A DNA stretch of 64,000 nucleotides from Paenibacillus hemerocallicola. Lineage in GTDB: Bacteria > Bacillota > Bacilli > Paenibacillales > NBRC-103111. Shown here piece by piece: positions 16,710-25,747 of the stretch; positions within the stretch are counted from its first letter, which is position 1, and every line of letters begins with the position of its first letter. A program made the translations under genes and the position numbers. Below the pieces are notes generated by a model. The model saw only the letters and a program-made list of their open reading frames with translations. It had not been told where the DNA came from and did no database searches. The DNA is taken from NCBI RefSeq assembly GCF_006265175.1, contig NZ_VDCQ01000032.1, forward strand, positions 1 to 64,000, written 5' to 3'.

Positions 16710-16810
16710 CCGGTACGGAAGCAGAGCGGTTGCCCATTGTCGTCTGCTCTCCCATTTTGGCGCGATACCCGGGGAACGGTTTGACATTCGTATTTTTCAT
16801 GTGTATACTG

Positions 16811-16828
16811 TGTATATTGATATATACA
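16811..16828. promoter_or_regulatory. Operator-like palindrome before the S9 peptidase
   Basis: TGTATATTGATATATACA has perfect 7-bp arms around a 4-bp centre. It ends about 10 bp before the ribosome binding site of the peptidase gene, preceded by a partial third half-site (GTGTATACTG). GntR/YtrA-type regulators bind similar TGTATA sites, but no such gene is adjacent. Confidence 0.45.
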
Positions 16829-16852
16829 TTAATCACAGTGGAGGCGTTAGCA

Positions 16853-19186
16853 TTGAAGAAGAAGTTCGTATCGGCCGTACTATTGGCGGCCATGCTCGTA
16901 TCGGTACCTGTTTCGGCCAGTGCCGCCGACAGTAATGGGAATCATGCGGCAGCGTGGTATGAGGCCAGCTCGGACAAATTGGTGAAGAAAGGCATTTACG
17001 AAGCGGGGTCCGATCACGATGCCGCCGTGTCCGCGAAGCAATTTATCGACTATGCCCTGACGGCCCTTACATATGAGCACGGATCGGACGCAATGAGGCA
17101 GGAGAAGGTTCGGCAGTGGGTTCGCGCAGGGGAACTGGCCGACCGGGAGTCTCCGATCAAGCGGGGGGAAATCGCGCGCATTCTGGTTCGGGCCATGGGC
17201 AAGGAAACGGTCGAGAAAAGTCTGGACGATTACGTCCGGACCGCGAGCAGGCTGGGCATCGTGAACGGGTATCCCGACAGGAGCATGCGGGAAGAGAACG
17301 CGGCTACATTGGCTGAAGCGGCGGTCATGCTCGACAACTACAGGAACGCGGTGTCCGCGAGCATCGACAATGCGGGCGTCGCCCCGCTGTCGGTGGAAGA
17401 CTTTATGAAAAACCCGGGCAGCTTCGCCTACGAGCTTTCTCCGGACGGAAACTACATCTCCTATGCGGCCGAGTGGGAACGGCGCTCCAACGTATTCGTC
17501 AAGAAAATGGACGGGAGCGGAGAGCCTGTACGGGTATCGAGCTCCAAAGACCGCGACATCGCCGCGTTTTTCTGGAAGGGAGAACGCGTGCTGTACATGA
17601 AGGATAACGGCGGCGACGAGAACTATCACATTTATTCCTCCGCTTTCGGCGGCGGCGAGGAAAAGGATTTGACGCCTTACCCGGGCGTGCGGGTCGGACT
17701 GATCAGCTATTTGACGAACGTCGAGAACGAAGTGCTTATTATGATGAACAAAGAGGACGCGACCGTCTTCGATATATACAAGCTGAACGTCAAAACGGGC
17801 GAAACGAAGCTGGTGGCGAAAAATCCGGGAACGATCCAAATCTGGGTAGCCGATCACGAAGGGGCTATCCGGCTCGCGGTCGAATCGGACGGCGTGGTCG
17901 GAAAAGTTTTGTACCGCGATAAGGAAGACGAACCGTTCCGGCCGTTCATCTCGCTGGAAGCCGGGGAGCAAATTACCCCGATCGCCTTCTCCAAGGACAA
18001 TCAGTCCATCTACGCGCTATCGAATAAAGGAAGAGACAAGATCGAGCTGGTGAAATTCGACTTGAAGGCGAACGAGCAAGTATTGTTTTCCGACCCGAAT
18101 GTCGACATTACCGGAGCGTTCTACGACTCGAAGCAGGACAAATTGCTGTATGCGGCTTATATGACGGACAAAGTACACTACCGCTTTTTCGACGGCAAGC
18201 TGGAGACGGTATTCCGGGACATGCTGAACAAGCTGAATGCGAGCGAAAGCGAAGTCGGCATCAACGACTACAGCAAAGACATGACCAAGTTCATCGTAAG
18301 CGTATCGAACGATAAGTCTTACGGAACGTACTATTATTACGATTCCGTTACGGGCGACATGACCGAGCTGGCCAATTTGAGTCCTTGGCTGAAGCCGGAG
18401 CAGCTGGCCGACATGCATCCGATCTCGTACAAGAGCCGAGACGGCCTGACGATCCATGGCTACTTGACGCTGCCGAAAAACAAAACGGCCGAAAACTTGC
18501 CGCTGATCGTAAACCCGCACGGCGGCCCTTGGTATCGCGACAGCTGGGGCTTTAATCCGGAGGTGCAGCTGCTGGCCAACCGGGGTTACGCGGTGCTCCA
18601 GATCAATTTCCGTTCCTCTACCGGCTATGGGAAGCAATTTCTCGAAGCGGGGAACAAGCAGTGGGGCTTGAGCATCCAGAACGATATAACCGACGGGGTA
18701 CAATGGGCGATCAAGCAAGGTATCGCCGATCCGGAGCGGGTAGGCATTTACGGCGCTTCCTTCGGCGGCTATGCCGCATTGGCGGGCATTACGTTTACGC
18801 CCGATCTGTACGCGGCCGCAGTGGATTATGTCGGCGTATCCAACATCTTTACGCTGCTGCAAACATTGCCTCCGTATTGGGAATCGTACCGGAACATGTT
18901 TTACGAACGGGTAGGGCATCCGGAGAAGGACAAGGAGCTGCTGCAGTCGGCTTCTCCCGTCTTTCATGCCGACAAAATCGTCACCCCGCTGTTCGTAGCC
19001 CAAGGCGCGAACGATCCGCGGGTCAACAAAGCCGAATCCGATCAAATCGTCGAAGCGCTCAAGCAAAGAGGCATCGAAGTGGAATATATGGTCAAAGACA
19101 ACGAGGGTCATGGATTTACGAATGAAGAAAACCGCATCGATTTCTACAACGCGATGATCCGGTTCCTCGACACTCATCTGAAATAA
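16853..19186 (+). CDS. Cell-surface S9 prolyl-oligopeptidase-family peptidase with SLH region
   Basis: The TTG at 16853, 8 nt after GTGGAGG, is chosen: it yields a clean signal peptide (LKKKFVSAVLLAAMLVSVPVSASA). The ATG frame open upstream from 16580 would put that peptide in the interior. Mature protein (777 residues in total): SLH-like region ~30-165, a TolB/WD-type beta-propeller (~180-550, LSPDGNYISYAAEW, etc.), and a C-terminal alpha/beta hydrolase. Triad: Ser in YGASFGGY (~636), Asp in GANDPR (~721), His in EGHGF (~753). S9 enzymes cleave short peptides, so this looks like a wall-anchored peptide scavenger. A bidirectional terminator follows. Confidence 0.9.
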   Translation: MKKKFVSAVLLAAMLVSVPVSASAADSNGNHAAAWYEASSDKLVKKGIYEAGSDHDAAVSAKQFIDYALTALTYEHGSDAMRQEKVRQWVRAGELADRESPIKRGEIARILVRAMGKETVEKSLDDYVRTASRLGIVNGYPDRSMREENAATLAEAAVMLDNYRNAVSASIDNAGVAPLSVEDFMKNPGSFAYELSPDGNYISYAAEWERRSNVFVKKMDGSGEPVRVSSSKDRDIAAFFWKGERVLYMKDNGGDENYHIYSSAFGGGEEKDLTPYPGVRVGLISYLTNVENEVLIMMNKEDATVFDIYKLNVKTGETKLVAKNPGTIQIWVADHEGAIRLAVESDGVVGKVLYRDKEDEPFRPFISLEAGEQITPIAFSKDNQSIYALSNKGRDKIELVKFDLKANEQVLFSDPNVDITGAFYDSKQDKLLYAAYMTDKVHYRFFDGKLETVFRDMLNKLNASESEVGINDYSKDMTKFIVSVSNDKSYGTYYYYDSVTGDMTELANLSPWLKPEQLADMHPISYKSRDGLTIHGYLTLPKNKTAENLPLIVNPHGGPWYRDSWGFNPEVQLLANRGYAVLQINFRSSTGYGKQFLEAGNKQWGLSIQNDITDGVQWAIKQGIADPERVGIYGASFGGYAALAGITFTPDLYAAAVDYVGVSNIFTLLQTLPPYWESYRNMFYERVGHPEKDKELLQSASPVFHADKIVTPLFVAQGANDPRVNKAESDQIVEALKQRGIEVEYMVKDNEGHGFTNEENRIDFYNAMIRFLDTHLK

Positions 19187-19220
19187 GCGGGATCGGCGCG
19201 TACCCGCCGAATCGCAAGAA

Positions 19221-19264
19221 AAGAGCAAGGCGACCGCCTATCGGCATGTGCCTTGCTCTTCTTT
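19221..19264. terminator. Bidirectional terminator between convergent genes
   Basis: AAGAGCAAGGC (19221-19231) and GCCTTGCTCTT (19250-19260) form an 11-bp perfect stem. There are A residues before it and T residues after it, so it can serve both the S9 peptidase (+) and the beta-helix gene (-) whose stop is at 19295. Confidence 0.75.
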
Positions 19265-19294
19265 GTCGTCAGCTTCGTTAAAACGGCGAGGCAA

Positions 19295-20977
19295 CTAAGT
19301 GATCCCGGTGACGTTCCCCGAGCTCTGTACGATGACAAACTCCGTGGCGGAAAGTTTTATAAGCTTGACCCACGAGAACTTCGTCGGAAGCATAAGCCCT
19401 TTCACGGGGACGGATCCGATGGGGTGCACGACCTTCTCGGAGAAGCCGCCGTTCGTGCCGAAATGGATATGAAGAGGTTGGTTAAGCTGGGACTGGTTCT
19501 CCAATCTGAACTCGACGCCCGTGGCCGGCAACAGATCGTTTACATAGACGATGCCGCCGGTCGCTTCCGATCCTTGGTAGACGACATCGGTCTGCCTGAA
19601 ATCGTATGAGACGGAGCCGCCGTTTGCGATCGGGCGGGGATGGTCCCGATCATCGAAGCGGTAGACGAAGGAAGAATCGATCGGCGAGTACAAGCCGCCG
19701 TAATAGGCCGAGAAGCTTTGCGAGAAAATGCCTTCGATATCGGGAAATTCGATTTTGCAGTTTTGCAGCGTATGCTCGTGCGCGCCGATGACCCGGATGG
19801 CATAGCAATCGTTGCCTTCGTTTCGCAATACGGGATTGATAATCGATATATTCCGCATCCCCAGAAAGCCGGCGGAAGGAGCCACGGTCGCCTCGAGCGC
19901 GATCCCGTTCGAATAAATGCCGGGCGTGCCCGAATGATTCGGATTGTAAATGCTCGGCTGCTCGATCGTGATGTCGAGATCGTCGGAGTCGCAGTTGAGC
20001 AAATACAGCCCGTTTTTGCGCGCGTTACGGATGACCGGCTTCACGATGTTGATCGTTCCCTGCGAGCCTTGTCTCGTTTCGATCGACATGCTGCACTCCT
20101 CGCATACCGGATTGTAGATGTTGATGGAAACGTCGGTTTTGACCGTCGTGCTGTAATGCCGCTTCAGCGAAATGACGATGCCGTGATCGTGCACTTGCGT
20201 CAGCGCGTTTCGGATCATGCGGGGTTCGTAAATGTTCACGTTGCGCAAATATTCCCCGACGAAGTTGCTCTCGATATCGATGCCCGCCCCCGGCGCCTGG
20301 CCTCCCGTGTTCGAGCAGATCGGGCGATACAGGTACAGATTCTCGCCGCTTATGATGGAGATTCCTTGCCTGCGGTTGTCGTCGAACAATCCGTTATGGA
20401 TTTCGATATCTTTGGACCCTTTGATATACAGCCCGTCTCCCCAAAACTTGCGCGATCTCGGGCTATAGATGCGGACGTTGGTCGAATCCACGATGTTGAT
20501 GCCGTGCCCCCATTGTCCGGTCGTGCCGGTATGCTCGTATTTGTCGCCTTCCAGATTCGGGTTGTAGATGTATACATTTTCTACGTTCGTCAAATCGAGC
20601 AGCTCGTATCGGTCCAGCGAATTCGGAAGCACCTTCAGCCAGGCGTCCGGCTCGAACCATATGCACGTATCGCTCTTCAAGCTCTGCATCAAAGTAACGT
20701 CGACCGGATAAGTTCCGTTCTTGATCAGGATCGTGCTGTAGTTCCGGAAAGCGGTATTCAAAATGGCCGAATATTCCGTAACGGTTGCCGACGGCTTGAC
20801 GACAAAAGCGATCTCGTCGCAGTCGCAGCAATCGTCCTCGTTCGTTCCTCTCTCGCCCAAAGCATGCACGGCACCTCCGGAGACGAGCGCGGCCCCTGCA
20901 ATTCCCATGGTCGTCAACAGCATTCTCCGGCTCATTTTCTTTTGTTGCCTGGACCGATCGTTATCATTTTCCATCAT
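19295..20977 (-). CDS. Tat-exported right-handed beta-helix protein (pectate-lyase-like)
   Basis: A 560-residue protein. The N terminus has a twin-arginine signal (KKMSRRMLLTTMGIAGAALVSGGAVHA), followed by an acidic Cys-rich stretch (DDCCDCDE) and then successive beta-helix coils: YIYNPNL, VRIYSPR, IEIHNGLF, LYLYRPIC, VNIYEPRM, INIYNPVC, INIVKPVI and ISIINPVL. Regular recurrence of N/P at turns is typical. The C-terminal ~110 residues look like a separate beta-domain. Probably a secreted polysaccharide-active enzyme; I cannot name the substrate or point to catalytic residues. Divergent from AraC 21191-22111. Export of folded protein by Tat suggests a cofactor or rapid folding. Confidence 0.8.
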   Translation of the reverse strand: MMENDNDRSRQQKKMSRRMLLTTMGIAGAALVSGGAVHALGERGTNEDDCCDCDEIAFVVKPSATVTEYSAILNTAFRNYSTILIKNGTYPVDVTLMQSLKSDTCIWFEPDAWLKVLPNSLDRYELLDLTNVENVYIYNPNLEGDKYEHTGTTGQWGHGINIVDSTNVRIYSPRSRKFWGDGLYIKGSKDIEIHNGLFDDNRRQGISIISGENLYLYRPICSNTGGQAPGAGIDIESNFVGEYLRNVNIYEPRMIRNALTQVHDHGIVISLKRHYSTTVKTDVSINIYNPVCEECSMSIETRQGSQGTINIVKPVIRNARKNGLYLLNCDSDDLDITIEQPSIYNPNHSGTPGIYSNGIALEATVAPSAGFLGMRNISIINPVLRNEGNDCYAIRVIGAHEHTLQNCKIEFPDIEGIFSQSFSAYYGGLYSPIDSSFVYRFDDRDHPRPIANGGSVSYDFRQTDVVYQGSEATGGIVYVNDLLPATGVEFRLENQSQLNQPLHIHFGTNGGFSEKVVHPIGSVPVKGLMLPTKFSWVKLIKLSATEFVIVQSSGNVTGIT

Positions 20978-21190
20978 GACAGCCTCCTGTTCGAATTAAG
21001 TTGCAAGCGCTTACGACGATGGGGACGATTGGAGCTTTACAGGATGCTTTTCGTTATCGTTGCATGCCGACGCCTCCTTTTCGCGATCTTTCTAATCGGA
21101 TTGCCTATGAAATATAATAGGGGCAGGCCGGGACCCGAGTCGTTGTCGCGGAGGTCCAACGTTATGTCATTTTGGTCAGGAGGTGCTGCC

Positions 21191-22111
21191 ATGGAACGTC
21201 CCAGACTCGTTCTCCGGGAGGAACTGGCTATCCGCAAATTGGTCACCTTTTATTACAGAGAGATGACCAAATATTTTTATGCGAGCGGGGAACGTCACGA
21301 TTTTTGGGAATTCGTTTATGTGGATAAAGGCGAAGTGGAAATATTTACCGACACGGCGAATCAACGGCTGCGACAAGGCGAGATGATCTTTTACAAGCCG
21401 AATGTACTGCACGGCGGGAAAGCGGTGAACGGGTCGGCCCCCAATCTGATCATCCTTTCGTTCGAATGCACGGCTCCGTGCATGGCTTTTTTCGAGGACA
21501 AAACGTTTCGTCTCCAAGCGGACGATCGACAGCTGCTGTTCCGTATCGTCCAGGAAGGGCTGAAAGCTTTCGATCCTCCCATCGATTCGCCGCGCAATAC
21601 GTATCCCCGCAGAAGGGAAGGGGAGGGGGCTTCCTTCGGAGGGGAGCAGATGATCCGGAACTATTTGGAGATTTTGTTGCTCCAGCTGATCCGCAAGGGC
21701 GGAAAAGCGGGCGGCGAAGGGAAGCCGTCTTCGGTGGCCGGGGAGAAGCAAGGGGACGAAGTCGTTTCGGCGATAATCCGGTTTCTCCAGAGCCATGTTG
21801 CGAATAACTACACGTTCGATCAGCTGTGCGAGGAGTTCGCCATCAGCCGAACGCGGCTCAAAATGATATTCAAGGAAAAGACCGGCAACGGCGTGATGGA
21901 ATATTTCAATCGTCTGAAGATCGAGCAAGCCAAGCGAATGATCCGCGAGGAGGCCGCCAGCATTTCCGAAATCTCCGAACGGCTGGGATACAGCAGCAAC
22001 CATTATTTCTCCAGACAGTTTAAACGGATTACGGAGATGGCCCCCAGCGAATATATGCGTACGATCGGAGCCAGAACCGTCAAGGAAGAGATCGGGAGAG
22101 GACGCTGGTAG
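21191..22111 (+). CDS. AraC-family transcriptional regulator
   Basis: A 306-residue regulator. AGGAGGTG (21178-21185) fixes the start at 21191, although the frame is open far upstream. N-terminal cupin sensor (FWEFVYVDKGEVEIFTDTANQRLRQGEMIFYKPNVLHGG, ~residues 38-75) and C-terminal double HTH (YTFDQLCEEFAISRTRLKMIFKEKTGNGVMEYF; ASISEISERLGYSSNHYFSRQFKRITEMAPSEYMR). Divergent from the Tat beta-helix gene, its probable target. Confidence 0.92.
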   Translation: MERPRLVLREELAIRKLVTFYYREMTKYFYASGERHDFWEFVYVDKGEVEIFTDTANQRLRQGEMIFYKPNVLHGGKAVNGSAPNLIILSFECTAPCMAFFEDKTFRLQADDRQLLFRIVQEGLKAFDPPIDSPRNTYPRRREGEGASFGGEQMIRNYLEILLLQLIRKGGKAGGEGKPSSVAGEKQGDEVVSAIIRFLQSHVANNYTFDQLCEEFAISRTRLKMIFKEKTGNGVMEYFNRLKIEQAKRMIREEAASISEISERLGYSSNHYFSRQFKRITEMAPSEYMRTIGARTVKEEIGRGRW

Positions 22112-22656
22112 GACAACCTGCGCTTGTCCAGAAGGTCGGAGCCAGGCATGACAGCGATCGATCATGCGGCCGATATCGGATTGTCGGGGAATCGCTGCGT
22201 TAATAGATAATGCGACAATAGTGGATGGAACCTAGGTGGGATGTGAATTGGTGAAGGAGCAGCGGTGAATCGGCCGCAGGCGAATGGAGCGTAGGTGAAT
22301 AGAGCGTAGGTGTATAGAGTGAACCAAAGTGTTACTGCTTGGGCCGGCTTGGTCCGCCGGAGAAGCGGGAAGACAGAAATAAGGCTGAAACCAGCACTGT
22401 CGTCGGCCCGAAGCGGGAAAACGGCGCAGATCGTGCTGAAATCAACCTTATTTGTGGCGCGGAAGGATGAAAATCGGTAGAAATCCGGCTCGCTGAAGGA
22501 AGTAAGGATGAGGCCAACCCATTTGTCCGAGCGCTGCCCGGCCGCGTAAGCCATCGCGACAGCCGCGACTGCCCGGCCACGACTTACGAACGTCGTGGCC
22601 GGGGATCAGCTCGGCATCGAGCCGTGATCATCCCGACTATACGAGGAACGACTGCT
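22112..22656. other. Intergenic with degenerate direct repeats and a strong hairpin
   Basis: Around 22225-22325 there are imperfect repeats of a motif like GAGCGTAGGTGAATA. At 22572-22583 and 22592-22603, CCCGGCCACGAC and GTCGTGGCCGGG form a 12-bp perfect stem that may end transcription of SBP 4 (minus strand), although no T-run follows on that strand. Short frames on the minus strand (22162-22580) follow the repeats and look spurious. Confidence 0.5.
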
Positions 22657-24018
22657 TTATTTTTTCGCGGCGATCGCTTCCTCGATCTTTTTGTTGGCGG
22701 CTTCTTCGGCTTCCCTCAGAGCGGTGTTCGCATCCTTCTGTCCGCCTACGACTGTCGTGTAGGCCGTATTCAGAAATCCCGGCACTTGGCTGAAATACGA
22801 GTTGAACGGATAAGGGGAAGCGGCGGCTTCGAGCGGCACGGCCGCTTTCAAATTTTTGCCGGCCAGCTTCGGAACGCCGGTGCCGAGCACGGACATCAAG
22901 TTATCGATTTTGATCGGCGGTACGTAGCCCAGCTTGGCGAACTCCTTCTGGAACTCCTCGGAACCGATGTAAGCGGCCGCGAGGAACGCCTGGTTGCGGT
23001 TTTTGCTCGTGCTGGAGATGGCGTAGAACGGAAGCTGCAGGCCGGGTCCCGCCTTCGGGGCGTCCTTGAATCGCGGCAGCTCGACAAGATCCCAATTGAT
23101 CGTCGTCGTATTGGCGAAGTCCCAGGACCCGCCGCTTTGGGCCGCGACCATGGCCACTCTGCCGTCCTTCCAGAAAGGGTCGACGTAGCTCGGGACGAAC
23201 GCATTGCCGTCGATGCGGTGAAAGCGCGCGAAGTTCTCGATGATTTTTTTCCAATTGTCGTTATTGAGAGTTGCCTTGTTCGTCTTCGTATCGATGTAGC
23301 CCTGGGACAGCTGGTTGACCGGGAATAGATGCCCGTACCCTTCCTGGAAGCCCATGTATTGGACGCCGCCGTCCTGTCTCGTCAGCTTGCGGGCCAATTC
23401 GTATACGTCGTCCCACGTCATGCCGTCCTTCGGATAGGCGACGCCGAATTTATCGAAAATGTCTTTGTTGTAAAATAGCGCCGTCGAGACGGTGGCGTTC
23501 GGAATGCCGTACATTTGCCCGTTTGTGCCGAACTGCTTCATTTGATCCAGTATGGCGGGGTACAATTTGTTCACATCGTAGCCGTACAATTTGATCAGAT
23601 CGGAAACGTCGTTTTCCAGCCTGTTGTCGGACATGAGGGAATAGAACGAAGCGCCGCTTACTTTGACCAGATCGATCGAGACGCCCTGAGCGATCAGCTC
23701 GGGGAGAGTCCCGCCGCCGTTCGCCTTGTTGGCGGAGTACGCCTTGAAGGACAGGTTCGGGTATTTTTTCTGGATTTTACTCCCATAAAGGTCCATAAAC
23801 TGTTCTTGGGTATAAGTGGACGAGTTTTCGAACACGTTGATGACGACCGGCTTCGCAGTCGCCTCCGCGATTCTGGTCGCGATATCGTCCTTCTTTGGCG
23901 CACCGCCGTCTCCTGCCGGCTCGGCTGCTTTCTTATCCGTACCGTTTCCGCTACCGCAGGCAGCCAAAACGAGAAGCAGCGTCAGGCTTGCAATCGCGAT
24001 CGTCCATTTTCTGATCAT
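22657..24018 (-). CDS. Extracellular solute-binding lipoprotein (CUT1-like), orphan SBP 4
   Basis: A 453-residue lipoprotein; the start at 24018 is chosen because AAAGGGG lies about 7 nt upstream and the resulting signal peptide ends in lipobox VLAAC (Cys21). The frame extends to 24066 but that would add 16 non-signal residues. Shared landmarks: KKYPNLSFKAYS, YNKDIFDKFGVAYPKDGMTWDDVYELARKLTR and the tail ANTALREAEEAANKKIEEAIAAKK. Divergent from the IclR regulator at 24741 with a long intergenic region between. No permease or ATPase nearby. Confidence 0.9.
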   Translation of the reverse strand: MIRKWTIAIASLTLLLVLAACGSGNGTDKKAAEPAGDGGAPKKDDIATRIAEATAKPVVINVFENSSTYTQEQFMDLYGSKIQKKYPNLSFKAYSANKANGGGTLPELIAQGVSIDLVKVSGASFYSLMSDNRLENDVSDLIKLYGYDVNKLYPAILDQMKQFGTNGQMYGIPNATVSTALFYNKDIFDKFGVAYPKDGMTWDDVYELARKLTRQDGGVQYMGFQEGYGHLFPVNQLSQGYIDTKTNKATLNNDNWKKIIENFARFHRIDGNAFVPSYVDPFWKDGRVAMVAAQSGGSWDFANTTTINWDLVELPRFKDAPKAGPGLQLPFYAISSTSKNRNQAFLAAAYIGSEEFQKEFAKLGYVPPIKIDNLMSVLGTGVPKLAGKNLKAAVPLEAAASPYPFNSYFSQVPGFLNTAYTTVVGGQKDANTALREAEEAANKKIEEAIAAKK

Positions 24019-24740
24019 CCGGGTACCCCTTTCTGAAGTGAACCGACTAAATGACAACGCTTCCATACTCGAAAAGAAATAATTATCTCGAGTGCAGATA
24101 TTAGTTTGCGAGCGTACGTACGAGTAAGTTTGATAGTGAGAATGTGAGTCCGATGTGAATGCGAGAACGAATGCGAAGTGCGTGCATTTGTGAGTTGCAA
24201 AAGCGAATGTAAAGCCGAGCGAATGCAGTACAATACGAGACTGGATGCGATACGAATCCGATGCGAATGTCGAGTGCGCGGTGCCGAAACAAATCGCTTC
24301 AAACTTGCGCCCTTTGTCGTTTGCGGTCGTAATCGAGCGGGTTGACCTGACCTTTTGAAAGCCTTTACAAAATCGAGATTCGTTTTTTTCCTCTTCTGCC
24401 GGTTCTCCTTTCCAAGTCCAGTATTCTTAGAGGATGCCATGCAATTCAGTATACTGAACTTTATTCAAGATATTGTTCATACCCAGAATATTACAACCAT
24501 TGACGTCTGTCAATACATACGTTATACGTTATTTGCGACGATCATATTGCTTGCATTACGCCCATCCCTTATCATGATAAGAAAGAGGAAACGCTTGCAT
24601 AAGGGGAGTGCGGGAGCGTGGATCGTAGCGATTCGATTCGATTCAATTCAATTCAATTTCCCTGCTGCTCCGGTAGCTTCCTTCAGCGTCTTTCCTGCAC
24701 GGGAGCACGGATAGAACCAAGACCGTTTACGGAGGAAATT
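24019..24740. promoter_or_regulatory. Divergent SBP 4 / IclR intergenic region
   Basis: About 720 bp without a gene. 24140-24290 is a low-complexity stretch with recurring GAATGCGA/CGAATG-like words. TTCAGTATACTGAA (24445-24458) is a perfect 14-bp palindrome of the size IclR proteins bind and is the best operator candidate. A pentamer run (GATTC then AATTC, about 24628-24658) precedes the IclR ribosome binding site. Short frames here are not supported. Confidence 0.45.
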
Positions 24741-25547
24741 ATGGAGAAAACTGCGGAGGGGCCGAAATATGCCGTGCCTGCCTTGGAAAAATCGATCGCG
24801 ATCATGGAATATTTGGCGGCGGCCTCGGATAACGGGGCGTCGTTCGGCGATTTGAGCAAAGAGCTCGGCTTGCCGAGAACGAGCGTGTATACGATATTGA
24901 ACACGCTGGAATCGTACGGCCTCATACGCAAAAGCCCCGGCGGCACCTACCATCTCGGTTTGAAGCTGTACAGCCTGGGCATGTCGGCGATCCGGGGTAT
25001 CGATACGGGGACGACAATTGTTCCGTATATGGAACGACTGCGGGACGAAACGAATTTCACCGTACATTTGGGCATTTATGACAAGGGAGAATTCGTCACC
25101 CTGGAAAAGATCGAAGGGGCCGGCATGGTCCGTTTCCAATCGTTTGCGGGCGAGCGGAAAAGGATGAATACGTCCGCCGTCGGGAAAGCGATCGCGGCTT
25201 ATTTGCCGGAGCGGGAGCTGCAGCTCGTGATCGCCAAAGGGCTGCTCTTGCTGACTCCGAACTCGATCGGCACGGAGGCCGCTTTCCGCGAGCATTTGCG
25301 GCAAGTACGCGGCTCCGGCTACGCGATCGATGACGAGGAAGGGGAGATGGGCGTCCGCTGCATCGGGGTGCCGTTGTTCATGAGCGACGGTATCGTATAC
25401 GGAGCGATCAGCCTGACGACTTTAAAAGGGAATCTCCCCGTGCAATCGCTGCCTCACTTCGGCAATATGCTGATCGAAGCGGGGAAGGAGATATCCGCCC
25501 GGCTTGGCTACAAAGGGAATTATCCGATAACGGGACAGAACGAATAA
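24741..25547 (+). CDS. IclR-family transcriptional regulator
   Basis: A 268-residue IclR regulator, ATG at 24741 preceded by GGAGGA. The N-terminal winged helix is ALEKSIAIMEYLAAASDNGASFGDLSKELGLPRTSVYTILNTLESYGLIRK, followed by YHLGLKLYSLG and the effector domain (VTLEKIEGAGMVRF, AVGKAIAAYLPE, GYAIDDEEGEMGVRCIGVPLF, YGAISLT). IclR proteins usually respond to small organic acids or sugar-acid catabolites. Divergent from SBP 4, its probable target. It may also relate to the LacI and Gfo/Idh genes downstream. Confidence 0.93.
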   Translation: MEKTAEGPKYAVPALEKSIAIMEYLAAASDNGASFGDLSKELGLPRTSVYTILNTLESYGLIRKSPGGTYHLGLKLYSLGMSAIRGIDTGTTIVPYMERLRDETNFTVHLGIYDKGEFVTLEKIEGAGMVRFQSFAGERKRMNTSAVGKAIAAYLPERELQLVIAKGLLLLTPNSIGTEAAFREHLRQVRGSGYAIDDEEGEMGVRCIGVPLFMSDGIVYGAISLTTLKGNLPVQSLPHFGNMLIEAGKEISARLGYKGNYPITGQNE

Positions 25548-25747
25548 GTTTGTTGTTCACTATTTGTTAATTAATAGTATCAACAACTGTTTTGATCGTT
25601 TTTTCTTTGATAACGCTGATTCCATGAAGTATTTTTTCTTGTCATAGAGAGCGATCGGCACTATTCGATGTGGTTTGTTTATTTGATTAGTAAACAACGA
25701 TCGTGTAAAATATAGGTAACCATCCAATAGAGGAGTCAACCTATCTT

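Noticed and set aside
19640-21190. Long open frame upstream of the AraC start at 21191
   Set aside because: It is the antisense shadow of the Tat beta-helix gene; the AGGAGGTG site fixes the real start.
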